Below, piece after piece: positions 11,618 through 24,436 of a stretch of DNA of 64,000 nt. The notes below the pieces were generated by a model. That model was not told the origin of the DNA. It made no database searches and saw nothing but the letters and a program-made list of their open reading frames with translations. The stretch's first letter is position 1. Every line of letters starts with the position of its first letter. The DNA lies in assembly GCF_010389155.1 (NCBI RefSeq), contig NC_057763.1, positions 37,120,645-37,184,644 of the forward strand, read 5' to 3'. Source of the stretch: Erigeron canadensis (lineage: Eukaryota > Streptophyta > Magnoliopsida > Asterales > Asteraceae). Position numbers and translations under genes: made by a program.

Positions 11618-12534
11618 ATTTTTTTTTTGTGGCTAACAATTCATTGTTTTGGTTGCTAGCAAAGTACCATCTTGCGTTATGAATGAGATATAGCATTTTT
11701 GATGACAAGTTATATGGTATCATAGTCACTGCTAATGATGGATGGTGCCATTGATGTTGCAAAGTAACAATTTATCTTATATATGTGTTTAATATTCAAG
11801 TATGTTTTAACTCAGAATACATTAGCACATTGATAGAAATTAGATGCTCATTTGCCTCAAGCTGTCTTCCTTTTTGACCATAACAGGGTTACCAATTGTC
11901 TGTCCCCGTTGATAAATCCACGGACTTAATGTGAACTAAAAATCGACAATAAATATTAATCTTTGACCCGTATGGAGCTGTCTTACATGCATCATGGGTT
12001 AAAACTAGTACAGAAAAGGGAATTTTTAATGAGGAATACATGATCTTAAAGACAGTATGTTAATTGGTGAAGTGTTTAAGTGAGTTGTTATTCAGCAATT
12101 TGAGAAACATGGTTGCATACAAGTAATTATAGATGGAATAGAAGTGGCCCATGTGGGCTGTGGCTATGTTTGTTGGAAGAATTTGGTATTGGGACAGTCT
12201 CCAGAAACCACTAAATGTCTAAATTGTGAATCTGTATATCTTTCCAAATAAAGGTAAAAATTCAAAATATAAGACCAAGCATAACTAAAACAACCCAACT
12301 AACCTATTTGTGTAATTGTATGTATGGGTCGGTTTAAACTAGAGGTGCAAGATAATGAGATATGTCATACAAGAGGGTCGACAGCTGATTATGGATTGGT
12401 AGACCATTAAATTAGTGTGGCGATTGCGACAAAGTGTTTGACATCAATATGCTACGAAATCCTACAAACTTAACGCCTCTTAAAGGATTCTTTCCTCAAC
12501 AAGTGACACGAAGCTTGTCATGGTAATATGCATA

Positions 12535-12756
12535 TCTATACTCCTCTATAAAACATATTGTTTTTTTTTTTTTTGGAAATTAAGCATTTTTTTCAATATT
12601 CCCATAATACCCTTACACCCCTACCTTCTTTCTAATCATTACACGCTCTCCTCGACCTTCTATCACCCTCCGCCGCCGCCCTCCTTCTCCACCACCTCCT
12701 CCCTTTTATATTGTCATCGTCTTCTAACCGTTGCAACGCGCGGGCACTATGCTCGT
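12535..12756 (+). mobile_element. Helitron-like insertion within duplicated unit B
   Basis: This 221-bp block interrupts sequence that is continuous in unit A, where the equivalent site lies near 11008. It starts TCTATACTCCTCTATAAAAC and ends in GTTGCAACGCGCGGGC followed by ACTATGCTCGT. The start and the GC-rich end match the elements at 34717-35142 and about 24240-24256. The insertion must postdate the duplication. Its exact ends and family are inferred; the terminal CTCG is not a perfect Helitron CTRR. Confidence 0.5.
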
Positions 12757-13055
12757 AAGTAATAACAACTCTTTGGTGAGACATGTTTCTTCCATATGTC
12801 AAAATGGAAAAGAATTGTATACTAACATCAACGGCACAAATGTTCTTTAATCACTTTCCTTTACTAAATACACAGATTTTGTATTTTCATTATTAAAAAG
12901 TGTTAAAAAATCGACTATTCAGAAGTCAAAGATTTTAAATGTGAAAATACTAGTTGTCACAGCTCACAACAACCAAAATTATATAACAAAATTGGACGAG
13001 TGGTTATAGAAGTCAATAATATAAAAGAGTTGAAAAGCTGGTATGGGTTTTCTTC

Positions 13056-13098
13056 TTCCCACATCGGTAAGTGAGTAGTATCTAAAGCCCTTAATATA
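13056..13098 (+). promoter_or_regulatory. U6-type promoter (USE and TATA) of copy B
   Basis: TTCCCACATCG at 13056-13066 is very close to the plant USE consensus. AATATA at 13093-13098 serves as the TATA box, 28 bp before the first base of the RNA. Spacing matches copy A and is of the polymerase III type. Confidence 0.85.
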
Positions 13099-13120
13099 GC
13101 GCTCTATCCGAGATATCATT

Positions 13121-13140
13121 GTCCCTTCGGGGACATCCGA

Positions 13141-13172
<32 letters not shown>

Positions 13173-13222
13173 GGCCCCTGCGCAAGGATGACACGCACAA
13201 ATCGAGAAATGGTCCAAATTTT
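13121..13222 (+). ncRNA. U6: U6 spliceosomal snRNA (copy B, intact)
   Basis: The 102-nt sequence has the full plant U6 order. It shows the 5' hairpin GTCCCTTCGGGGACAT, the ACAGAGA box that pairs with the 5' splice site, AGC of the U2/U6 helix, the internal stem-loop region CCCCTGCGCAAGGATGACAC, and a 3' end GGTCCAAATTTT. U6 forms the catalytic centre of the spliceosome with U2 and U5 in the nucleus. Its own promoter lies upstream and a T run downstream ends polymerase III transcription. The antisense frame over this locus is a shadow. Confidence 0.95.
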
Positions 13223-13226
13223 TTTT
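13219..13226 (+). terminator. RNA polymerase III T-run terminator of U6 copy B
   Basis: A run of eight T residues directly follows GGTCCAAA at the 3' end of the U6 gene, the standard polymerase III stop signal. Copy A has a comparable T-rich stretch, with one A interrupting it, at about 11613-11628. Confidence 0.8.
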
Positions 13227-13447
13227 CCCCTTTCACGGCTAGGAATTTATCAGAAACAGATGATTACATCCATATTTGTGGTAGACAATTAATTGTTTTG
13301 TTTGCTAGTTAAGTACCATCTTCTGTTATGAATGAGATTTTCATGATGAGATCTAAAGTTATTTAATGCCATAGTTATTGCTAATGATGGATGATGCCAT
13401 TGATGTTACAGAGTAACAAAGTTGCTTAATTTTGTGTTTTATATACA

Positions 13448-13449
13448 AG

Positions 13450-13488
<39 letters not shown>

Positions 13489-13489
13489 A
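13448..13489. repeat. compound (TA)n(TG)n microsatellite
   Basis: An uninterrupted TA run passes into a TG run. It lies in unit B of the U6 duplication; unit A has only a short ATATATGTG at the equivalent place, so the expansion is younger than the duplication. Confidence 0.9.
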
Positions 13490-13582
13490 TTTAGTTAGTG
13501 TACATTGATAGAGATTAGATGCACATTTGCCTCAACCCGTCTTCCTAATTTTACCATAACAGGGTTACCAATTGTTTGAGCA

Positions 13583-16500
13583 ATATTCTGGGCTTCTGGC
13601 TTAAGTTAAAATGACCAAATCAGTGTTAATCATATATCTCCTGGATATGCAGTGAAAAACCAATACAATAGAGACCAACCAAGTTTGCTAAATCAAACTG
13701 AACAGGAGTTGGAATGAGACCATTTGTAGCATTTGGGGAACCTCTAGAAAGAGCTTTAAGGTCAATTATATGCAAGTAAAAAGTTATAACTTAAGTACCG
13801 GCTCAAACCACTTCTCGTTTTCTTTGTGTTTTATATACAGGTATGTATTTACTCAGCAATAAAGTACATTAATATATAGATGGACAGTCGATGAACATCG
13901 TGTTGATTCTAACTTCCAAGCTGGGATGGTAGAGTCCAACATATGCATTTACATTAGAATTTCATCATACTCTAACTTACTGAATCGAATCAACTTCTTT
14001 TCTTCAATAAATAAATAAAACTCAACCTGATACATATGTAGGGGCTCCCAACTAGAATCAACCTTATAAAGCCAAAAGTCCTGCATGTGCTTTTTTTAAA
14101 CACACATTTTGCAAACAATGAAAAGATAAGCTTATAATTGGCTAGGATTTACTAAGCCAAAAGTCCTACAGTGGCTCTGTCATTGTCTTTTTTGGTTCAT
14201 TTTAGGAGATGTTGGTTCTCCACTCCTGATACCAGCCTCACAGGTGTCTCCAATTCACCATGCTGGGATCACAACGGATGTCTCAGATGCCGCATGGAAG
14301 AACAATCAGGGATCTGGATCCATCATGTAGCACTGCTGTAGCCAACTTGTATCCTGGTATTCAGCTTAGGGTGCAACGATAGTACCTATAACCCTTGAAC
14401 AATGGAATGGTTGAAGGAGTGGCAGTGGGGTATTTATGGTGTGGGAGGGATGAAATAATGAAGAGTGAAAAGGGTGTTTCTGAATGAAGTTTTTTTCTGT
14501 GTAATTTATGATTGTGTAGATCCTAGCCAGAATGTTATGCTTGGGCATCTTGCATTTGGAAGTTGCAAAATGCAAAGTTTGTTATTCGATAAAGGTGAAG
14601 AATTACGACACGAAAGATTAATTCAAAGTTGATGAGTTTGAATACGAAATTTAGTAAACAAGCAGTCGGTTTTGAATCAAAACTGGAGAGTGTGTGTTGT
14701 GCTTAGAAGAGTGCTGGTTTGGTTGAAGAATGGAGAAAGTGGCGAATTTAATTTGTGAGGATGAACAGTGTTCTTGACTTCAAAAGTGGCCAAACAAAGA
14801 ACTGAAGAGATGGCAAATGGGGATCGGCCATTAATGGGTGCAGAAGATTTTGTGTTATATTGCAGAAGCGATTTCCATACTGGGGTGCAATAGGAGACTG
14901 GAGAGAAGCTTGCATCGAGGCTTTCTCATACTTTATGGTTAATGAAGATGTTTTGGCATACGGTGCTGCTTTTCATCCATCATTCATAACAAGATGTCTT
15001 CTTGAATCTGAAGTCAGACTAGATATAAAGAGACAAGTTCCAATGATGAATTTTGATCTTAAAGATGGCATGTAAATTGTGTAAATATTGAAGCAATTTT
15101 AGAATTACTTGTCTGAACTGCAGTCTGCAGAAGTCGCATATCCCAATACACTTAATTTCACAGACCCCCTAAAACTATTTGTTAAAGCTTTAATGGAGTC
15201 ACAGTTTTATAATTCAGGTTCCCTAGTCTTACACAGATGATATTTACTTGTAATTCAGTTGATAAAAGATGGCATGATATTACATTAACTAGGATAAACC
15301 TATAATGAAACACATAACAGAACACATTATATGATATGCCACAAAATGATCCAAAAAAAAATATAGTACAAACAATGCGTGATATTCTTAAAGGAGTCAT
15401 GCATAATGCAGACGGTTACCATCTAAAAAATATACGAGTTATCAACTAGTACAGATGTTTCACCAAACCACAAACTGACGATCAAGAACAAAATATCCCT
15501 TCGACACATAAACGGCCACTAGTTAGTTGCCAAAACTCAAATTTTAGAACAAAAATCAATCATGTCTTAAACCCAAGTAACAATTCAATATTCAAAGGAT
15601 GTGAAGTATAATGACATTACAAGTCATAAAACTTAATTTTCTTTCTTAAAATGGAAGGAAAAAACAGTTGTAGCCTTTAATAGGGATAGAGATCGACCGA
15701 GGAACATCGGATGCTAGTATGCTATTACCAAATTCCAAAGAGGAAATACAAATTCTGTCAAACACCATTGAATGAATCTTATCAAAACTCAAAGAGTACA
15801 ACAAAAATTTGCAATACCTTGTGAGCGATGGACTGCAGTACCCTGGATGGGTTCGCCCAAAGTAAGCCTAATACTCCTTAACCAGGAGAGGTGGTCAAAG
15901 TGCCAAACGAGGTGGTCAAAGTGCCAAACCACTTGGTATGAAATTTCTAATACAAGTACTATTGCATTACTTAGTTATAGATCAAAGTTGTGTATGCTAT
16001 TATGCAATTTGATCAAAGAGAGAAAAAAACTTGGCTAAAACTTCGGGTTGATACTTGTAATATTAACGAATATATGATTGGCTGATTGCTTCCATACCCT
16101 TACATCCCATCATTTTACAACTTTAATTTCACTTTTCAGCCAAAGTTGATATGTGTGACTTGCTGTGTTTTATGTGAAACCTTAACTTAGCTGAATAGAA
16201 GGATTTTCAGAAAAGTCATCAGGTTTAGGTTAGTTCAACTCGAAACTTTGGTAGCCAAAATCTGAAGAGAAGCGGGTAGGTCTTTAAGGTGATACACACA
16301 CAACAAAGAGAACTGCAGAAACATGCTAAGAGCAGAAACTCCAATGAATGATTTCTCAACTTATATAATCCAACATATGCTAAAAGCAGAAAGTACAATA
16401 CTAATTACTTCTTAAACCAACGGAAGGTAACGGTGGAAACTAAAAACTGATACTTAAGGAGTAATATTCATAAACTCTGGATGCTAAGAAGAGAACTAGA

Positions 16501-16837
16501 ATACTAATTTCTTCAAACTCATAAGCAAACTCAATATCCACATTTCATATTAGCAATAAATGCTTTATTTCTACTATATTATCTGCTACTATATTACTTT
16601 CCATCTGTCATAAGGTTAGCACAAGAGCCTCATCGATCTGCAAAACATAGGAACAGACATAAAATTGTAACACATGACTAAGATCACTGACAAGCACTGT
16701 AAATGCAAACCCAAGCTCATTTGCAAGAAGGTAAGATTCGTTTTCCAAGAGATTTAAAATTAAGTTCATTTCTGACAACTGATTAAATATACCCAAATTT
16801 TAATCAAACTGTTCATGATGTTTGTTAAGAAGGGTAC
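13583..16837. other. intergenic, no gene recognised
   Basis: No frame here has a recognisable domain. The 71-residue frame at 14860-15075 has protein-like composition (FPYWGAIGDWREACIEAF), but I could not place it in a family or find flanking exons, so it may be a decayed fragment. A 21-bp unit, GGTGGTCAAAGTGCCAAAC, is repeated twice in tandem at about 15890-15930. The part just before 16838 is probably the HMG gene's 3' untranslated region. Confidence 0.4.
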
Positions 16838-18547
16838 CTAAATGGAGCTAGCTTCCTGATCCACATCATCAGTAATGTCCACTGATGATTTTGATGTGGA
16901 TGCAGATGATTTTGATGTTGATGCAGACTTCTCCTTTGCTTCTTCATTCTAATTGTTTGTATAAAGACACAATCATTTCGATAAGGAACATAGATGTAGC
17001 AGAGATGATAAACAGATAATTCTTTAAAGATGTGACAAAAATGATATAGCCAAGAAATAATACCAAATTATCATTATGCTGTTTGACAGCAACACCATAC
17101 TCTGCTTTCTTGGTAGCAGCCTTAGCCACATAAGGAGCTTTTTCCTACTCACAGGCAAACACACAACAACAATATCAAAGGAGTGCCTTCATTTAATCGA
17201 ATAATTGATCCAGATTATCGTGCTGCAAAATATATATCGATTTCATGAAGAGATCTTACAGATTCAGACATAGACTTCCACTTAGCTCCACCTTCCTTAG
17301 CAACCTGCAATTACAAACACATAACCATATCAACCGCTTACCAAACTTGAACGGTTGCTTCACAATGCATCAATGACTGAATCACATCATATTATAATTC
17401 ATCAAATCATACAGATAGATATCAAAACGTCTAAGCTAGTGATGTACAGAGTAGTATATATATATAAGCATGCAACATTCGTAACATGTAACAGGTAACC
17501 AAACACCTAATCTCATCAATCACATATCCAAACTCAAGCTATCAACAAACTGTTTCATAATTCAGATTCTAATTTGTTACTGATAAGTAATAATATCATA
17601 TTGTAATTCATCACAACAATTTATAATTCAAATCGCATTGTATAGGTATTAGATAGGTAAAATTGAGAAAATGAACATACAATAGAGACAGATTTGTTGT
17701 CAGGAAAATTCTCCTTGTAGTCCTTTCTGAAATCCTCCCTGTCAAATGCAAATAACAAGTAAAATCAATATCTTCATAATAAATACAAAAAAAAGAAGTA
17801 AATATTACATAAGCGTTAAACATATCAGTCTAATAATTACATGAAGATGAAGAAGGCAGTTGGAGGTCGTTTCGGAGCACCGGAATCCTTATCAGCCTTT
17901 GACTTCTTTGCCTTAGTACTCTTATCAGCCTTCGTCTTCTTTGTTGTCCTTCAATTGAAAACAAAAAACCGATAAAATTTCATCAAACACCTCAACAGAT
18001 CCGATATATATACAATACACACACACACAATATATATATATACACATACATATATCACACGAAGTTAATTAACATTGAAACGATATAGATCTAGTTATAA
18101 TTATCAAATTACACAGAAATCCATCGGAACTCTCAATCCTATACTTATTATACATATATATATATATATATACGCACATACACAATCACAAACATATATG
18201 CGATTAGGTTCAACAACAAGCAATTTCACGGAACAATTACGGAAAATAACATGAAAATTTAACGAAAATTAATCGAAACAACAGATAGTAAACTGATAAA
18301 CCAGCTATGTTTTTACGCAGTGATATTAAAATATTACTAAACTTAAACGAAATTAATCGAAATAATATTAATAATAACATCACGGATATAATCAATAAAT
18401 TAGATAAACGCAGGATTAGTAAAAAGCAGGAGATAATAAGTGAAAATAGAAAAGGAATTGAAGTGAAGTGAAAGGGAATTACAGATTAGTACGGTCGATG
18501 AGCGTTTTCTGATCAGCGATAATAGCGGAATTCTTCGGTCCTCTCAT
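16838..18547 (-). CDS. HMG-box (HMGB-type) chromatin protein
   Basis: Six exons join in frame to a 155-residue protein: 18547-18483, 17948-17841, 17738-17681, 17304-17260, 17144-17064 and 16948-16838, all with GT-AG borders. A lysine-rich N-terminal part (about 24-46) leads into one HMG box (about 47-116) with the family phrases PKRPPTAFFIFMEDFRKDY, DNKSV, GAKWKSMSE and EKAPYVAKA. The C-terminal tail is serine-rich with a few acidic residues (DITDDVDQE). Plant HMGB proteins bend DNA non-specifically, act as architectural factors in chromatin and are nuclear. This tail is less acidic than in most plant HMGB proteins, which usually end in long runs of Asp and Glu. The exon pattern with several small exons in the box fits the family. 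I cannot say which HMGB subgroup it belongs to. Confidence 0.93.
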
Positions 18548-18664
18548 CTTCTCTGAAGAAAATGATAATCAGATCTGGTGAATGTGTTTGTGTGTGTGAT
18601 AAAATGTGAAAGAAGAGTGAAAAAAATGTGAGTGAGTGAATGATGTGAGACGTGTGAGTGGTTG

Positions 18665-18672
18665 TTTATATA
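18665..18672 (-). promoter_or_regulatory. TATA box of the HMG-box gene
   Basis: On the minus strand the sequence reads CTCTCTATATAAACAACC, a near-consensus plant TATA box about 120 bp upstream of the ATG at 18547. The stretch between is rich in CACA, TCACTC and TTTTC, typical of a plant leader. Confidence 0.65.
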
Positions 18673-19051
18673 GAGAGGGATATATAGAGATAGTCTGTAT
18701 ATGTATATAAACCTTTTTAATTTTTTATTTTGAAAGCTTGGCGGGAAAAGATATAAGTTACATTTCGTTGCAAAAACTCGATCGAAATAAAGAAGGAAAA
18801 AGTTATAACAGTTGAAATAAAATTTAAATCGTATGGACAAAAAGCCAAAAATGCATTATATTTTTATGACTTTGACAATTAATTCTTCTTTTTTTTTATA
18901 TTTCAAAGTTTTTTCATTGTTCACCTTCAAGTTATTTATATCAAATGTATGTTTCAAGTTATTTAAATCAAATGCATGTTTCTAAAGATTATTAGGTCGC
19001 GTTTGATTTACAGAATTTATGGAATCTAATTAAATTGTAATTACCTTAGTG

Positions 19052-19273
19052 CGTTTGGTTGTTCAAAGAAAGAGAAATTTCATTCCGTATGAATATAAAC
19101 ATTCCATCATTTGATAAAATCTCCATTCCATAGGGATGGATGAAGTAATTTTATTATTCATGTCACTTGAATTCTTAAAAAATCAAAAAAATTCCGTCAA
19201 ATTTCATTCCTTCAAATGCCAATTCTTTTGATAGATTTCATTTTTTTCAAAAACATTGGATGAACCAACGGCG
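19052..19273. mobile_element. hAT-like MITE
   Basis: The ends are CGTTTGGTTGTTCA on the left and TGAACCAACGGCG on the right, imperfect inverted repeats of the GTTTGGTT type. The same 8-mer, CCTTAGTG, stands just outside both ends (19044-19051 and 19274-19281), the target-duplication length of hAT elements. The 222-bp body has no open frame. It may itself sit inside an older MITE, since the left flank also carries GCGTTTGATTTACAG. Confidence 0.65.
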
Positions 19274-19281
19274 CCTTAGTG

Positions 19282-20970
19282 GACTTACGGAACATTTCAA
19301 GGATTACTAAGTTTAGGATGTATAATTTCAAATGTATCGCAAGGTTGTAATCAGTTCTTTCCATCGGTACATTTCAGCATGTCAGTTCCCTTACACCATC
19401 TTCTCCGACACAAAAACGGCAAACAACTTTGGTTATGTATATCGACTCAATAGTGTCGATGCTTATGAACGTTGGGAGCGTGCTTGTGAATGTTCTGCCG
19501 GAAACCTAATTTATAAATTGGGGGTTTTCAATTTTGAGGTTGATATTGTGTTTTTCTTGGCTTTTATTGCCGGAATCCTTATTCTATTGTAACGTTGTCG
19601 TTTTTTGTTCCTATAAAGCAATAGTGGCCGGAAAAACATGGTGTTACTACTAGTGATGATCTCGCTGAACAATTAAGCGCCAGTGTAATGTTGAATGGGT
19701 GATGATGATAACAATGTTCGTAAAAATGAGACTCGGATGATTTGTGGCATAGCTTGGCGGGGTAAACCTTTGGGTTAACAACCATGACATGTTCGACTTC
19801 CGAATTACCGACCCGAATTTATGAGACCAGGTTTGTTTACAATATAAATTCCGGTCATTTTGTTGCAAGATCTGGCAACTTTGTTTTTTCCGGTCACGAC
19901 CACTTTTGGCAAGCACACCCTCGTGTTCACAAGTTTTGGCTAACTTACCAATTGGTAGCCCTTGCTCATAACCCTCAAGTCCTAACAACACACCCCCTTT
20001 TTTTTCTCCACCCGTCTTTCAGTGTTAAACCCACCACCACATTTCCTCTCTTACATCACCAGAGTTTAGCCTTTATTAAGTAAAGGTACGGCCCTTGCAT
20101 CATCTTCTAACCTCCTTTGTTGAAAGTATAGCTTGTGTACCCTTACTTAATAAAGACTAACAAGTCATAAGTTATCTTCATGATTACAAAAGCTGTATGC
20201 ATAGATAAATAACATAAAATGACAGTTTAATTTAGTGTTATACGAAAAATAATATTATATTTATATTTTAAGGTTAGTAGCTGAAACCTTGGAAAATTAT
20301 TCTTAAGTCAGCTCTTTTGTTGGCACCACTTATTTGAGAGAAATGATTCACAATTTCCGTTTCTGTTGAGATTCTTGTTTATTTGACGATTCACTCAATT
20401 TCAGATTAATTGGCATGTATTTTTACGTGGCAAATCCAGTTATATAGCGACACACTACCATGAATTTTACGATATTTTTCAGAATTAACTAACCTAAAAT
20501 AACTATTCTGGTAAACCATCACCAAAATGATTTAAGCGGCAAGAAGCACGTATGCCTAACTGATCTAAATATATTAATTTGGACTTCAAGAGACCTCAAA
20601 TAAAAGTTATGCCAAGCTCAAGCGTGGCACATGAAAAATCATACCAAGCTTGGACCAAGGTAGTAGATTTAAGTGCAAGCCTAAATAAGACTGACTCGAT
20701 TCACCTGCAGTTCTAGAAACCACACTATTTTGATTATATGATGAACACACAACCAAGGATGAACCAATAAATATGCCAATTGACAAATATCCTTAGATCA
20801 AGACAGATAAATCATTAAAACATCTCAAAGACACAATAACCAAATATCAACTTAAGTAATGGCAGATACTTTGATAAAATTAGTTGAACATAACAAAATT
20901 CGCAGTTACCATAAAGCTAAACAAGTCCTCTAAACAAACATCAGACAATTCAAAACATAACGGATGATGC
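19282..20970. other. intergenic, no gene recognised
   Basis: Overlapping frames at 19332-20083 on both strands show no domain and are not connected by convincing splice sites. The last several hundred bases before 20971 are likely the 3' untranslated region and downstream flank of the eS30 gene. Confidence 0.4.
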
Positions 20971-22539
<1,569 letters not shown>

Positions 22540-22610
22540 GGTGAACTTCTGATTTCTTCGACTGCGGCTAGTCTTGCTGGATCTTGTAGCTTGAGAGCAA
22601 AATGTTCAGA

Positions 22611-22690
22611 TTTTAGGGTTAGGGTCCTGCGACAAACTATATATATTGTGGCTGATTTGGGCCTCTGTTTGCTTATTTTAATACTGGGCC
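22611..22690 (-). promoter_or_regulatory. eS30 promoter: telo-box, TATA and two TGGGCC site II motifs
   Basis: On the minus strand a telomere-like CCCTAACCCTAAAA lies at 22611-22624, and an ATATATAT box at about 22638-22647. Two TGGGCC motifs (plus strand, 22658-22663 and 22685-22690) match site II elements. Telo-box plus site II is the known signature of plant ribosomal protein and translation-related genes, linked to expression in dividing cells. Here the telo-box lies between the TATA box and the ATG, so it is likely in the leader. Confidence 0.75.
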
Positions 22691-22873
22691 TAAATTACGA
22701 GCCCGCTTCTCGGTTAAAACATTTTGTTAAGACCTAGATGTGACGGATTATAATCTAGAAGGCATTTTCCTTGTATTAGTGTTGGTTAACCTTATTATAA
22801 ACCAAAGCATTCGGATAAATTTCAAAGAATGGACAAGAGCAAAAGAAAAGTTTTTTCTTTCCTTAATCCAAAT

Positions 22874-23055
22874 TAGGGATGACCAAAAGACCCGTAAATC
22901 CAAACCCGACCCGTCCGAAGCCCTAATAGACCGGGTCACGAGTCAAGTTTTTGTTGTCTTCCCGGGTCACGATTCTGTTTTTCATGCTCTTACAGCTCAC
23001 GGGTCAATCCGGTTCAGGCTAGGTCAGGTCGGGTTTCACCCCGTGCATATCCCTC
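22874..23055. mobile_element. hAT-like MITE rich in GACCCG
   Basis: The ends are TAGGGATGACCAAA on the left and, as reverse complement, GAGGGATATGCACGG on the right. The 8-mers outside are ATCCAAAT (22866-22873) and ATCCAAGT (23056-23063), a target duplication with one mismatch. The 182-bp body contains several GACCCG/CGGGTC motifs in both orientations. The open frames covering it are incidental. Confidence 0.5.
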
Positions 23056-23063
23056 ATCCAAGT

Positions 23064-24436
23064 TGGTTGTGTATTAAATGTTTTAAGAAAAAATCAAACT
23101 CAATGTAAAAACAATTGTTAAATTAACACTTACTTCTTAACATATTGAAAAAGTCTTAAAAGTTTTTGAACAGTAATAAATTACCATTTGATTGGAATTT
23201 ACCATATTAAGATAAAAGTTTTGATATTTTAAATAACTAGCTAATAAATCCATGTTTAACCCGGATATCTTAATTAAAATTTTAAAACACAAGAATATAG
23301 TAAAGAATATATATGTAACGTTTATTATTGATACGATACCGTAATGATTTGTAAATAAGATTGACTATTGCATTATAAAAAATAATCATTTCATTCCAAT
23401 AAATGATTAGGACTTTCATAAAGCATTTAAGAGGTTAATTATTTTTAAAAGAATTTAAAAATATGATATCATAATTAAAATAAAAGTGTTTAAATAAAAA
23501 AACATGGACTTATCAACTATTTTTTCAAAAATATTTGTAAAAACTAATCCTTTAGAGATAGAGAAGAGGTATAGAGAATTAGAGATATTGGCTTTGTTTA
23601 ACCTATTAAACATGTGCCTTTGACACGACACATGTTAAAAATCCTAATAATCCAAACCTTTGTAACTTTTCATCCAACTCACTAGACGCGTACCTCTCGG
23701 GTCTACCTCCCACCGACCTTCATTGTGTAAGCACGCATTTGGGGAAGATCTTTTGGATAGTAAATCTATCGACTTTCATTTTACACTACTTGAATATATA
23801 TTGAATCTATAATATTTAATCACGATCAAGCATGTTGAATAAGTTTTTTCAAAAAACTTAATGTGTTTAAAGTTAAACTACAACCAAAGACGTTTTTAAT
23901 AACATGGTTTTTCATTTGTGTTCGTTATAAACACATGTAAACCAATATGAATAAGCCACTTTCCTTAATGAAAAACGTCTTTAACCCTTTATAAAAAGAA
24001 TTGGCTTAAGAAATTATACTTATTTTTTTTTCCCCAAAAAGCCCCTTTCACCATATTTATGGTACCAAAAATGTCTCTCTACACACTATAACACTAAAAT
24101 ACCATATCTATCCTTATAACAAATTGTCACTCCTAAAACAAAATAACAGCCAAATAAAATTACAACTTTTCTGTCGTGAAATCAAACTCTGTAACCAATG
24201 TATTCATCCAAAAAGGTGGTTATAAAATTTCGCCGCAATGCACGGGTATTATGCTCGTGTACACAAATTTAAGTTCGTATATCCTTCTATACACCATTAA
24301 TTCTAACACTGAATAAGGTTATATATGTGTCTGTTTGGTTCGTTAACAGACTTAATGGTTTCTTACAAGCGTATGCATCGATAAATTTATATTCCATTAG
24401 GTTTTAACGTAAATAAAGTTATGATAAAAATACTAC
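23064..24436. other. intergenic with a Helitron-like 3' end
   Basis: Most of this AT-rich stretch shows nothing recognisable. At about 24228-24256 the phrase CGCCGCAATGCACGGG followed by TATTATGCTCGT matches the 3' end of the Helitron-like insertion at 12535-12756. Its 5' end may lie near 24000, but I could not fix it. Confidence 0.4.

Larger units (their letters stand above)
10871..13582 (+). repeat. tandem segmental duplication carrying two U6 snRNA loci
   Basis: Unit A (about 10871-11905) and unit B (about 12408-13582) share the same order of segments. Each has a CGACAAAGTG stretch, then AAGTGACA with GAAGCTTGTCAT, CAACTCTTTGG with ACATGTTTCTTCCATATGT, the U6 promoter and gene, then GTACCATCTT, GCTAATGATGGATG and ACAGGGTTACCAATTG. 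Unit B is longer because it holds a 221-bp Helitron-like insertion (12535-12756) and a (TA)n(TG)n tract. The non-genic flanks have diverged clearly more than the U6 genes themselves. About 500 bp of unrelated sequence separates the units. Confidence 0.75.

Noticed and set aside
12979..13236. Antisense 85-codon frame over U6 copy B
   Set aside because: It is the complement of the U6 gene and promoter; the RNA gene explains the sequence.
14860..15075. Possible gene fragment FPYWGAIGDWREACIEAF
   Set aside because: Composition is plausible, but no family was recognised and no adjoining exons were found, so no gene is called.
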